64,000 nt of DNA from Cylicocyclus nassatus (lineage: Eukaryota > Nematoda > Chromadorea > Rhabditida > Strongylidae): assembly GCA_958299035.1 (NCBI GenBank), contig CATQJL010000001.1, positions 30,602,228-30,666,227 on the forward strand, given 5' to 3'. The position numbers and the translations under genes were made by a program. Below, piece after piece: positions 11,582 to 19,654 of this stretch (the stretch's first letter is position 1; the number at the start of each line of letters is the position of its first letter). The notes under the pieces were generated by a model. That model ran no database searches, was not told the origin of the DNA, and saw nothing but the letters and a program-made list of their open reading frames with translations.

Positions 11582-11649
11582 AATCTTACATATGAAGCAT
11601 TGGTCGAATTTTCGTGAGAAAATTCGACCAATGCTTCATATGTAAGATT
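11582..11649. repeat. Perfect 32-bp palindrome with 4-base loop
   Basis: Arm 11582-11613 (AATCTTACATATGAAGCATT…) is followed by the loop GTGA and the exact reverse complement at 11618-11649. Perfect arms inside an otherwise diverged inverted repeat suggest recent origin, for example by template switching. Confidence 0.9.
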
Positions 11650-11779
11650 GAAAGAAAATATGAATATGAAAGAATATCAATGTGAAAGAAAATCATCCCG
11701 TAATCCGTGTGTGTTATTTTTTACCTCAATAATACATAAAACAGGTAAAAAATGATTTTTGAGAAGAACGCAAAACTTG

Positions 11780-11855
11780 TGGACAGCAACAGGATCCGAA
11801 CCCCCACCGGTCACCTGTGAGTCCGAGACGCTAACCACTACACCACACGACCGCG
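11780..11855 (-). other. tRNA-like (SINE-type) sequence, right arm
   Basis: Inverse counterpart of the left-arm tRNA-like segment. The B-box complement is GGATCCGAACC (11792-11802) and the A-box complement CGCTAACCACTACACCA (11829-11845). It differs from the left copy at several positions. Confidence 0.5.
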
Positions 11856-12036
11856 GTCGGGGCATTTGTGCGTTCTCTAGACATGCACACGCCAAAAACT
11901 TCAGAGGACCATAACTTGTTTCACAATAACGCGTCGCAGCTAATGGGCGCACATTTGATACTAACCTTCCGAGCCCCGCGTCGGATATATACCACGTATC
12001 AATCGGCCATTTCGATTCGGCGAACTTCCCTTGTAA

Positions 12037-12432
12037 GGCCCGTAGTAAAGCTCGGTCAGGAGAGATGATCTCCCCCGAGGCTCTCATATGAGGCTCCGTC
12101 AGGTGAAATGAGCACCGCCCACTTTCCTTGCTATAAGTATGCAACTTCACCTGACAAGTGAGCTTCAGATCAACCCCGGCAGGGAGATCAGCTCCCGATC
12201 AATTCATCGGAGATGAGACGGGCGATGATGCTCAAATAGTGTGCCAAAGACGAGACCCAGAGAAAATTTTTGTAAGTTGCTCTTGAGTAACTTACAATAC
12301 ACCTCAAGACTCCTAATAATGCAGACGAGGGTACGCGAAGTTGCACATACTTGGGGGACCTGCGGAAGAAAAGAATCGGTGATCAGCTGTTCGCAGGCAA
12401 GAAAACGGAAAATCAAGAGTCACATCATTGAG
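12037..12432. mobile_element. Left half of GGCCCG-TIR element (Harbinger-like, TAA duplication)
   Basis: It begins GGCCCGTAGTAAAGCTCGGT right after TAA (12034-12036). The right half ends at 55872 with the inverse (22 of 24 bases match) followed by TAA at 55873-55875. Inside are small hairpins (GTCAGGTGAA near 12097 with TTCACCTGAC near 12144; TTGTAAGTTGCTC at 12270-12282 with its near-inverse at 12285-12297). The PLE array is inserted inside it. The 75-codon frame at 12241-12468 runs across the junction and is not a gene. The last roughly 15 bases before 12433 may belong to the PLE. Confidence 0.6.
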
Positions 12433-12808
12433 TTTCATTGTCACATCGACTCAGTCCGAAATGGATGAGTGCTTCAAGATCCTCAATGAACAATCGCAGT
12501 ACATTTGCTTGACCAGAGAAGAACCACGCGATGGCTGGCTACCTTTTCTCAACACACAGGTGAGGTTGTTTAAAGGCGCTGCACACTTCAAATGGTATCG
12601 GAAAGAGAGCAGCAAGAACATCATTCTGCACGCGATCTCTGCTCATCCAGCTGCCGTGAAACGTGCGGTTATGCGCAACATATTCAGAACAGCAAGCAGC
12701 GTATGCAGCGGCGAAAGTGAAAGACTTGAGTCTCTCGAAATGGCACGCGTCATCGTTTCCAACAACGGATACCACTGCAGCCCAAAACCTTCAGGCGAAC
12801 ACGCATGA
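12433..12808 (+). pseudogene. Truncated unit 0: RT thumb fragment
   Basis: The array's left end starts at the base just after the RT catalytic box. The frame reads through the thumb blocks typical of PLEs (WLPFLNTQV, then FKWYRKESSKN and HPAAVKRAVMRNI). Unlike every other unit it has no stop at the LN position: the bases are AATGAACAATCG instead of AATTAACCG. About ten differences from the other units occur between 12433 and 12589 and essentially none after, so the edge is either diverged or less homogenised. Confidence 0.85.
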
Positions 12809-13230
12809 ACGCGAGCAACCAAAGCCGAACACGCATTTCTTTGTGCTTGCCGTTCATATCCGACAAAGTGACCAATGCAGTTAGGCGATGTATAGCGCAA
12901 GCGCAGTTGGAAGATGATGTTGTCTTAGTGAATGTACCACAAGACAGCATCAGAAAACAACTGGTTCGAAATCGATTGTACGATATAGCTTGCAGATCGC
13001 AAAACTGCGTTGTGTGCACAAATGGAAGGTCAGGGGATTGCTCACGAAGTGGTGTAGTTTATCAGTTGGAATGTCAAACATGCCGGGCCATTTACATCGG
13101 TGAGACAGGTCGACCACTTTCAGTGCGTGTAAATGAACATCTGGCCAGTAAACGAAGACAAAGCCTCGTGAGCCCATTGGGGAAACATAGGAAGGAGGAC
13201 CATGACGGCAAAGATTTTGAAATAAGCTAA
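12805..13230 (+). pseudogene. Unit 0: GIY-YIG endonuclease domain, 141 codons
   Basis: PLE-type GIY-YIG nuclease. A cysteine-rich linker (CRSQNCVVC and CQTC) precedes GVVYQLEC…AIYIGETGR, the two tyrosine motifs plus the arginine, then VRVNEHL and the HRKEDHDGKDFE block. The domain's tail (ILAVEDNISARKALEAAYIL…) continues in the next frame at 13226-13378, so a one-base shift breaks it at 13222-13230. The domain would nick target DNA for PLE insertion. This unit keeps the C in GCCAGTAAACGAAG that several other units lost. Confidence 0.88.
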
Positions 13231-13378
13231 CATACTGGCAGTCGAGGATAATATCTCAGCTCGGAAAGCGTTGGAAGCCGCATACATTCTTGCTCGGAAT
13301 CCGAAAATGAATAGCAAGAATGAACAGTTGTCGATCACAAATGATCTTAAGCCGTTCCTATCATTTTGCGGTTTCTAG
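13226..13378 (+). pseudogene. Unit 0: C-terminal tail of PLE protein
   Basis: Frame-shifted continuation of the endonuclease, with ARKALEAAYILARNPKMN and NEQLSITNDLKPFLSFCGF followed by TAG. This block closes nematode PLE proteins, so TAG at 13376-13378 is probably the natural stop. Confidence 0.75.
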
Positions 13379-13601
13379 ATAACCTGCAGCTACATAAACA
13401 TGTCCAACTCAGCTGGACTGTTCATTGTCACCATATCCTGTAGGCGACCGAAAGAGCTTTTATCGGCTCTTCTGTGGAACTCTTGGTAAGTTGATTCGGC
13501 TGGATGCTAGACTCCGATCACTTTGGACGAATCAAACGTACGAGTTGGTTAAAGCATTTGATCGCATAAAGCGTTTGATGGAAGTGATTGAATCGCTTTC
13601 A
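13379..13601 (+). other. Unit 0: 3' untranslated region before the ribozyme
   Basis: 223 nt between the PLE stop and the hammerhead motif, repeated in every unit. A 61-codon frame here (for example 13425-13610) recurs in each unit but starts without ATG and matches no PLE domain, so I treat it as chance. Confidence 0.6.
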
Positions 13602-13641
13602 GGCCTCTGAGGACGGTGTTTTTCCGCCGAAACGTAAGGCT
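13602..13641 (+). ncRNA. Minimal hammerhead ribozyme motif (copy 1)
   Basis: Seen directly: stem I 5' strand GGCCT (13602-13606), core CTGAGGA (13607-13613), one extra C, stem II GGTG (13615-13618) and CGCC (13625-13628) closed by TTTTTC, core GAAA (13629-13632), then CGTA and the stem I 3' strand AGGCT (13637-13641, one G-U pair). This matches CUGANGA…GAAA…UH, with predicted cleavage after A13636. Stem III would be only A-U and C-G with no loop, but ACGT is self-complementary, so two neighbouring copies can form a 4-bp intermolecular stem III. Hammerheads with very short stem III are known from PLEs. The extra C after CTGAGGA departs from the consensus, and activity is untested. Confidence 0.75.
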
Positions 13642-13704
13642 CAATAGGGAGTTCCGATAAAAACCTGTTGTGACATAAAAAAAGTCAAACGATATACTAT
13701 CAAC

Positions 13705-14157
13705 ATGCCAAGGTTTAAAGAAAGGAGGACTTATGAAGTACTTCGAAACGTACCGCCAAGATTGTTCTCCTTAGTTCAAGAAGCTCTAGCGCTTCGACAG
13801 AAAGTGATAGCAACCAACCAATCGCTTACGTTCCTCAAACGATGCAGAATGGAAGGCGTGCTACCTCACTTCATTACGAATAACAAACTTGGAGTCACCT
13901 GCAATCTCCCAGAAGAACATCAGATACGCGGACTGTACAAATCGATCTTGGGAGTTACGATAAGGCAGAAGCAGTACGTCTTATACTCCACTCGAATGAA
14001 GTGCAGATCGAAGGAGGAAGCCTGTCGTAGACTATTGAATGATGATACATGGCAGAGGATTGAAAGCGCGTCAAGGCGTATCTGCGACATTGTGCGATCT
14101 AATACTAAAACCACACTTGGAAGAAAATTTGACGTACTCTTGAGTGAGCGTAGGTAG
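13705..14157 (+). pseudogene. Unit 1: N-terminal PLE region
   Basis: 150 codons from ATG, 64 nt 3' of the hammerhead motif, ending …DVLLSERR-TAG. The basic, helical content (KERRTYEVLRNVPP, LALRQKVIATNQSLTFLKRCR) fits the poorly conserved region ahead of the PLE RT. The following residues (SLSKLKRSNPEIQQ) are in frame 2, so a one-base shift lies at 14144-14157. The ATG is the natural start candidate because it is the first after the ribozyme and is kept in all units. Confidence 0.7.
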
Positions 14158-14158
14158 T

Positions 14159-14578
14159 TTGTCTAAGCTTAAACGAAGCAATCCGGAGATCCAACAACGG
14201 TCGATAATTTTAGATCAATCCCAAACTGATAACACGGCCAGGGTCACTGTTTTAGGCAACGTTAACATCTCTGCTCACGCTGTAGACCTACTAAGCTTGG
14301 GACCATCCTTTGCGCCAACGCAAAACGTTGATTGTAAGGTCTTCCGCAAAGTACTAGACTCTTTGCAAAGATTTAGAGATCAGCTACGGACCAAGGTCAG
14401 GCTTGATACCAACCCACAAGCTTCTGTTCTTTGTAGAAGACTGTTACCCTCAATACCTTTTCCGTCGTCGTTCTACAAAGAACCCGAACCCTGCCACGAA
14501 GCTGATGTTAAATTTCGTATACTGTCGGCTGGCATTCTAAACTGGATAAAAGTCGCAGCATCAAACAATCTAACTTAA
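14159..14578 (+). pseudogene. Unit 1: second N-terminal PLE segment (frame 2)
   Basis: It reads SLSKLKRSNPEIQQ… through VDLLSLGPSFAPTQNVD to SAGILNWIKVAASNNLT. 'LSLGPSFAP' is a recognisable block upstream of the RT in PLEs. It ends at TAA created by a five-base TAACT tandem duplication. Immediately after it the frame-1 reading resumes with THAQRQGFKEL. Confidence 0.75.
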
Positions 14579-14580
14579 CT

Positions 14581-15299
14581 CACGCACAAAGGCAGGGATT
14601 CAAGGAGCTACGTGAATTTACATCTAATGGGACCCTCCGACTTTCGATTAGCGGCAAAGGAGGCGAATTTGTTATCATGCCCCAGACACTGGACCGTGAC
14701 ATTACCGAATATCACTTATCCAATGATTCAGTATATCGTCGCTCAACAGAGAAAGAATTTCTTTCTCAATGCAAACGACTGAACCATATGTGGGTGGTGA
14801 TTGGCAAGCAGGCCGGTTTAGAAGAAAGGTTCCTCAGTCGGCTCAAGATTGAAAATCCGATCTGCCCTGTCTTCTACAGCCTCGTTAAAACGCATAAGCT
14901 CTCGACCGATCCACGAAATGTGTCAGCTGCAAATTGTAAAATTCGACCAATCATCAGTTGCGTTGGAGGGCCGACAGACAGAATTGCATGGTTCCTGAAC
15001 AAGATTGTCAGCCAACTTTTAAGTACGATCCCCGCTCATCTGCCGAATACCAATCGCTTCCTTGAACAATTACGCAATACGAATTTCGATCAGCATTGTG
15101 TAATAGAGTCTTTTGATGTGGAGTCATTATACACAAATGTGTCTAACGATGACGCCTTACAGGCACTTTCTGAGCTCCTCGATTCACATATCACAAATAT
15201 GGAAACCTACAGACTCAGTAAAGTACGCATCATTGCTCTTATCAAGGAATGCCTTGGATGTAATATCTTAAGATGGGCGGGCAAGTATTACCACAGCTA
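14581..15299 (+). pseudogene. Unit 1: RT fingers/palm, blocks through motif A
   Basis: PLE reverse transcriptase core. Visible blocks are GGEFVIMP, FYSLVKTHKL, KIRPIISCVGGPTDRIAWFL and motif A SFDVESLYTNV, whose aspartate is one of the catalytic carboxylates. The frame stops after WAGKYYHS at 15298-15300, and the next RT block is in frame 3. The FYxLxKTHK, RPIxS and SFDVxSLYTN combination distinguishes PLE RTs from LINE and LTR RTs. Confidence 0.9.
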
Positions 15300-15407
15300 A
15301 GAGGGCTGGCGATGGGGCAAAGACTAGCTCCGGTCCTTGCTATCTGCTTTATGAGCAAGATAGAAGAGCCGGTACTGACGCGACGTCCCCTTTTGTACTG
15401 CCGCTAG
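15300..15407 (+). pseudogene. Unit 1: RT motif B segment, ends at lost YxDD
   Basis: Frame 3 reads RGLAMGQRLAPVLAICF… to PLLYCR and meets TAG at 15405-15407. 'GxAMGxxLAP' is the PLE motif B. The YxDD catalytic box should follow YCR directly. Comparing spacing with the downstream frame (GATTGTTTCATT, reading DCFIF from 15407) shows that seven bases are missing, which removes most of the box and shifts the frame. Confidence 0.88.
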
Positions 15408-15784
15408 ATTGTTTCATTTTCACATCGACTCAGTCCGAAATGGATGAGTGCTTCAAGATCCTCAATTAACCGCAGTACATTTGCTTGACCAGAGAAGAAC
15501 CACACGATGGCTGGCTACCCTTTCTCAACACACAGGTGAAGTTGGCTAAAGGCGCTGCACACTTTAAATGGTATCGGAAAGAGAGCAGCAAGAACATCAT
15601 TCTGCACGCGATCTCTGCTCATCCAGCTGCCGTGAAACGTGCGGTTATGCGCAACATATTCAGAACAGCAAGCAGCGTATGCAGCGGCGAAAGTGAAAGA
15701 CTTGAGTCTCTCGAAATGGCACGCGTCATCGTTTCCAACAACGGATACCACTGCAGCCCAAAACCTTCAGGCGAACACGCATGA
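15407..15784 (+). pseudogene. Unit 1: RT thumb segment with internal stop
   Basis: Frame 2 starts DCFIFTSTQSEMDECFKILN, meets TAA at 15467-15469, then continues PQYICLTREEPHDGWLPFLN and the YRKESSKN…HPAAVKRAVM thumb. The stop replaces three codons that are open in the truncated unit 0. It ends at TGA overlapping the next ATG by the sequence ATGA. Confidence 0.85.
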
Positions 15785-16146
15785 ACGCGAGCAACCAAAG
15801 CCGAACACGCATTTCTTTGTGCTTGCCGTTCATATCCGACAAAGTGACCAATGCAGTTAGGCGATGTATAGCGCAAGCGCAGTTGGAAGATGATGTTGTC
15901 TTAGTGAATGTACCACAAGACAGCATCAGAAAACAACTGGTTCGAAATCGATTGTACGATATAGCTTGCAGATCGCAAAACTGCGTTGTGTGCACAAATG
16001 GAAGGTCAGGGGATTGCTCACGAAGTGGTGTAGTTTATCAGTTGGAATGTCAAACATGCCGGGCCATTTACATCGGTGAGACAGGTCGACCACTTTCAGT
16101 GCGTGTAAATGAACATCTGGCCAGTAAAGAAGACAAAGCCTCGTGA
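15781..16146 (+). pseudogene. Unit 1: GIY-YIG endonuclease, truncated to 121 codons
   Basis: Same domain as unit 0 up to VRVNEHLASK, then a one-base loss (AGTAAAGAAG instead of AGTAAACGAAG) shifts the frame and ends at TGA (16144-16146). The downstream HRKEDHDGKDFE block is therefore out of frame. The Y, Y and R positions of the nuclease core are present. Confidence 0.85.
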
Positions 16147-16576
16147 GCCCATTGGGGAAACATAGGAAGGAGGACCATGACGGCAAAGATTTTGAAATAA
16201 GCTAACATACTGGCAGTCGAGGATAATATCTCAGCTCGGAAAGCGTTGGAAGCCGCATACATTCTTGCTCGGAATCCGAAAATGAATAGCAAGAATGAAC
16301 AGTTGTCGATCACAAATGATCTTAAGCCGTTCCTATCATTTTGCGGTTTCTAGATAACCTGCAGCTACATAAACATGTCCAACTCAGCTGGACTGTTCAT
16401 TGTCACCATATCCTGTAGGCGACCGAAAGAGCTTTTATCGGCTCTTCTGTGGAACTCTTGGTAAGTTGATTCGGCTGGATGCTAGACTCCGATCACTTTG
16501 GACGAATCAAACGTACGAGTTGGTTAAAGCATTTGATCGCATAAAGCGTTTGATGGAAGTGATTGAATCGCTTTCA

Positions 16577-16616
16577 GGCCTCTGAGGACGGTGTTTTTCC
16601 GCCGAAACGTAAGGCT
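16577..16616 (+). ncRNA. Hammerhead ribozyme motif (copy 2)
   Basis: Same 40-base core as the copy at 13602-13641; predicted cleavage after base 16611. Confidence 0.72.
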
Positions 16617-16679
16617 CAATAGGGAGTTCCGATAAAAACCTGTTGTGACATAAAAAAAGTCAAACGATATACTATCAAC

Positions 16680-19654
16680 ATGCCAAGGTTTAAAGAAAGG
16701 AGGACTTATGAAGTACTTCGAAACGTACCGCCAAGATTGTTCTCCTTAGTTCAAGAAGCTCTAGCGCTTCGACAGAAAGTGATAGCAACCAACCAATCGC
16801 TTACGTTCCTCAAACGATGCAGAATGGAAGGCGTGCTACCTCACTTCATTACGAATAACAAACTTGGAGTCACCTGCAATCTCCCAGAAGAACATCAGAT
16901 ACGCGGACTGTACAAATCGATCTTGGGAGTTACGATAAGGCAGAAGCAGTACGTCTTATACTCCACTCGAATGAAGTGCAGATCGAAGGAGGAAGCCTGT
17001 CGTAGACTATTGAATGATGATACATGGCAGAGGATTGAAAGCGCGTCAAGGCGTATCTGCGACATTGTGCGATCTAATACTAAAACCACACTTGGAAGAA
17101 AATTTGACGTACTCTTGAGTGAGCGTAGGTAGTTTGTCTAAGCTTAAACGAAGCAATCCGGAGATCCAACAACGGTCGATAATTTTAGATCAATCCCAAA
17201 CTGATAACACGGCCAGGGTCACTGTTTTAGGCAACGTTAACATCTCTGCTCACGCTGTAGACCTACTAAGCTTGGGACCATCCTTTGCGCCAACGCAAAA
17301 CGTTGATTGTAAGGTCTTCCGCAAAGTACTAGACTCTTTGCAAAGATTTAGAGATCAGCTACGGACCAAGGTCAGGCTTGATACCAACCCACAAGCTTCT
17401 GTTCTTTGTAGAAGACTGTTACCCTCAATACCTTTTCCGTCGTCGTTCTACAAAGAACCCGAACCCTGCCACGAAGCTGATGTTAAATTTCGTATACTGT
17501 CGGCTGGCATTCTAAACTGGATAAAAGTCGCAGCATCAAACAATCTAACTTAACTCACGCACAAAGGCAGGGATTCAAGGAGCTACGTGAATTTACATCT
17601 AATGGGACCCTCCGACTTTCGATTAGCGGCAAAGGAGGCGAATTTGTTATCATGCCCCAGACACTGGACCGTGACATTACCGAATATCACTTATCCAATG
17701 ATTCAGTATATCGTCGCTCAACAGAGAAAGAATTTCTTTCTCAATGCAAACGACTGAACCATATGTGGGTGGTGATTGGCAAGCAGGCCGGTTTAGAAGA
17801 AAGGTTCCTCAGTCGGCTCAAGATTGAAAATCCGATCTGCCCTGTCTTCTACAGCCTCGTTAAAACGCATAAGCTCTCGACCGATCCACGAAATGTGTCA
17901 GCTGCAAATTGTAAAATTCGACCAATCATCAGTTGCGTTGGAGGGCCGACAGACAGAATTGCATGGTTCCTGAACAAGATTGTCAGCCAACTTTTAAGTA
18001 CGATCCCCGCTCATCTGCCGAATACCAATCGCTTCCTTGAACAATTACGCAATACGAATTTCGATCAGCATTGTGTAATAGAGTCTTTTGATGTGGAGTC
18101 ATTATACACAAATGTGTCTAACGATGACGCCTTACAGGCACTTTCTGAGCTCCTCGATTCACATATCACAAATATGGAAACCTACAGACTCAGTAAAGTA
18201 CGCATCATTGCTCTTATCAAGGAATGCCTTGGATGTAATATCTTAAGATGGGCGGGCAAGTATTACCACAGCTAAGAGGGCTGGCGATGGGGCAAAGACT
18301 AGCTCCGGTCCTTGCTATCTGCTTTATGAGCAAGATAGAAGAGCCGGTACTGACGCGACGTCCCCTTTTGTACTGCCGCTAGATTGTTTCATTTTCACAT
18401 CGACTCAGTCCGAAATGGATGAGTGCTTCAAGATCCTCAATTAACCGCAGTACATTTGCTTGACCAGAGAAGAACCACACGATGGCTGGCTACCCTTTCT
18501 CAACACACAGGTGAAGTTGGCTAAAGGCGCTGCACACTTTAAATGGTATCGGAAAGAGAGCAGCAAGAACATCATTCTGCACGCGATCTCTGCTCATCCA
18601 GCTGCCGTGAAACGTGCGGTTATGCGCAACATATTCAGAACAGCAAGCAGCGTATGCAGCGGCGAAAGTGAAAGACTTGAGTCTCTCGAAATGGCACGCG
18701 TCATCGTTTCCAACAACGGATACCACTGCAGCCCAAAACCTTCAGGCGAACACGCATGAACGCGAGCAACCAAAGCCGAACACGCATTTCTTTGTGCTTG
18801 CCGTTCATATCCGACAAAGTGACCAATGCAGTTAGGCGATGTATAGCGCAAGCGCAGTTGGAAGATGATGTTGTCTTAGTGAATGTACCACAAGACAGCA
18901 TCAGAAAACAACTGGTTCGAAATCGATTGTACGATATAGCTTGCAGATCGCAAAACTGCGTTGTGTGCACAAATGGAAGGTCAGGGGATTGCTCACGAAG
19001 TGGTGTAGTTTATCAGTTGGAATGTCAAACATGCCGGGCCATTTACATCGGTGAGACAGGTCGACCACTTTCAGTGCGTGTAAATGAACATCTGGCCAGT
19101 AAAGAAGACAAAGCCTCGTGAGCCCATTGGGGAAACATAGGAAGGAGGACCATGACGGCAAAGATTTTGAAATAAGCTAACATACTGGCAGTCGAGGATA
19201 ATATCTCAGCTCGGAAAGCGTTGGAAGCCGCATACATTCTTGCTCGGAATCCGAAAATGAATAGCAAGAATGAACAGTTGTCGATCACAAATGATCTTAA
19301 GCCGTTCCTATCATTTTGCGGTTTCTAGATAACCTGCAGCTACATAAACATGTCCAACTCAGCTGGACTGTTCATTGTCACCATATCCTGTAGGCGACCG
19401 AAAGAGCTTTTATCGGCTCTTCTGTGGAACTCTTGGTAAGTTGATTCGGCTGGATGCTAGACTCCGATCACTTTGGACGAATCAAACGTACGAGTTGGTT
19501 AAAGCATTTGATCGCATAAAGCGTTTGATGGAAGTGATTGAATCGCTTTCAGGCCTCTGAGGACGGTGTTTTTCCGCCGAAACGTAAGGCTCAATAGGGA
19601 GTTCCGATAAAAACCTGTTGTGACATAAAAAAAGTCAAACGATATACTATCAAC
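16680..19654 (+). pseudogene. PLE array unit 2 (2975 bp)
   Basis: Same lesions as unit 1, including the one-base loss in the endonuclease near 19103. I saw no distinguishing variant from unit 1. Confidence 0.9.
19552..19591 (+). ncRNA. Hammerhead ribozyme motif (copy 3)
   Basis: Identical core; predicted cleavage after base 19586. Confidence 0.72.

Larger units (their letters stand above)
11039..12033. mobile_element. 995-bp fold-back element with two opposed tRNA-like sequences, TAA duplication
   Basis: The left end starts CAAGGGAAGTTCGCCGAATC and the right end is its inverse, ending CTTCCCTTG at 12033. TAA lies on both sides (11036-11038, 12034-12036). The arms (about 11039-11370 and 11695-12033) are diverged inverted copies, each with a tRNA-like segment carrying A- and B-box-like sequences. 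A perfect 32-bp palindrome sits near the centre. Either two SINE-like units came together head to head, or this is a TIR transposon that captured a tRNA-like sequence. The two long frames in it (116 codons +, 157 codons -) are the same repeat read in both arms and not genes. Confidence 0.65.
13705..16679 (+). pseudogene. PLE array unit 1 (2975 bp), model unit
   Basis: Complete unit from the conserved start MPRFKERRTYEVL to the next one. It encodes a PLE RT plus GIY-YIG protein in at least six pieces: 13705-14157 (frame 1), about 14159-14578 (frame 2), 14581-15299 (frame 1), 15300-15407 (frame 3), 15407-15784 (frame 2, with an internal TAA) and 15781-16146 (frame 1), with the tail at 16201-16353. 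Lesions are a shift near 14144-14157, a TAACT duplication at 14570-14580, a shift at 15297-15300, a 7-base loss of YxDD at 15406/15407, TAA at 15467-15469, a shift in the linker at about 15745-15810, and loss of C near 16128. Sub-features follow for this unit and apply to the others by adding the unit offset. Confidence 0.92.

Noticed and set aside
12539..12900. Minus-strand frames (78-89 codons) repeated in all units
   Set aside because: They are antisense shadows of the RT thumb and endonuclease coding frames.
13425..13610. 61-codon frame repeated in every array unit 3' of the endonuclease
   Set aside because: No ATG start, no PLE domain similarity, and it runs into the ribozyme motif. Its conservation only reflects unit identity.
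15781..15784. ATGA overlap between thumb and endonuclease frames, suggesting stop-restart translation
   Set aside because: The family is normally one polypeptide and the surrounding linker reads better as a one-base frameshift. The ATG falls in the linker by chance.
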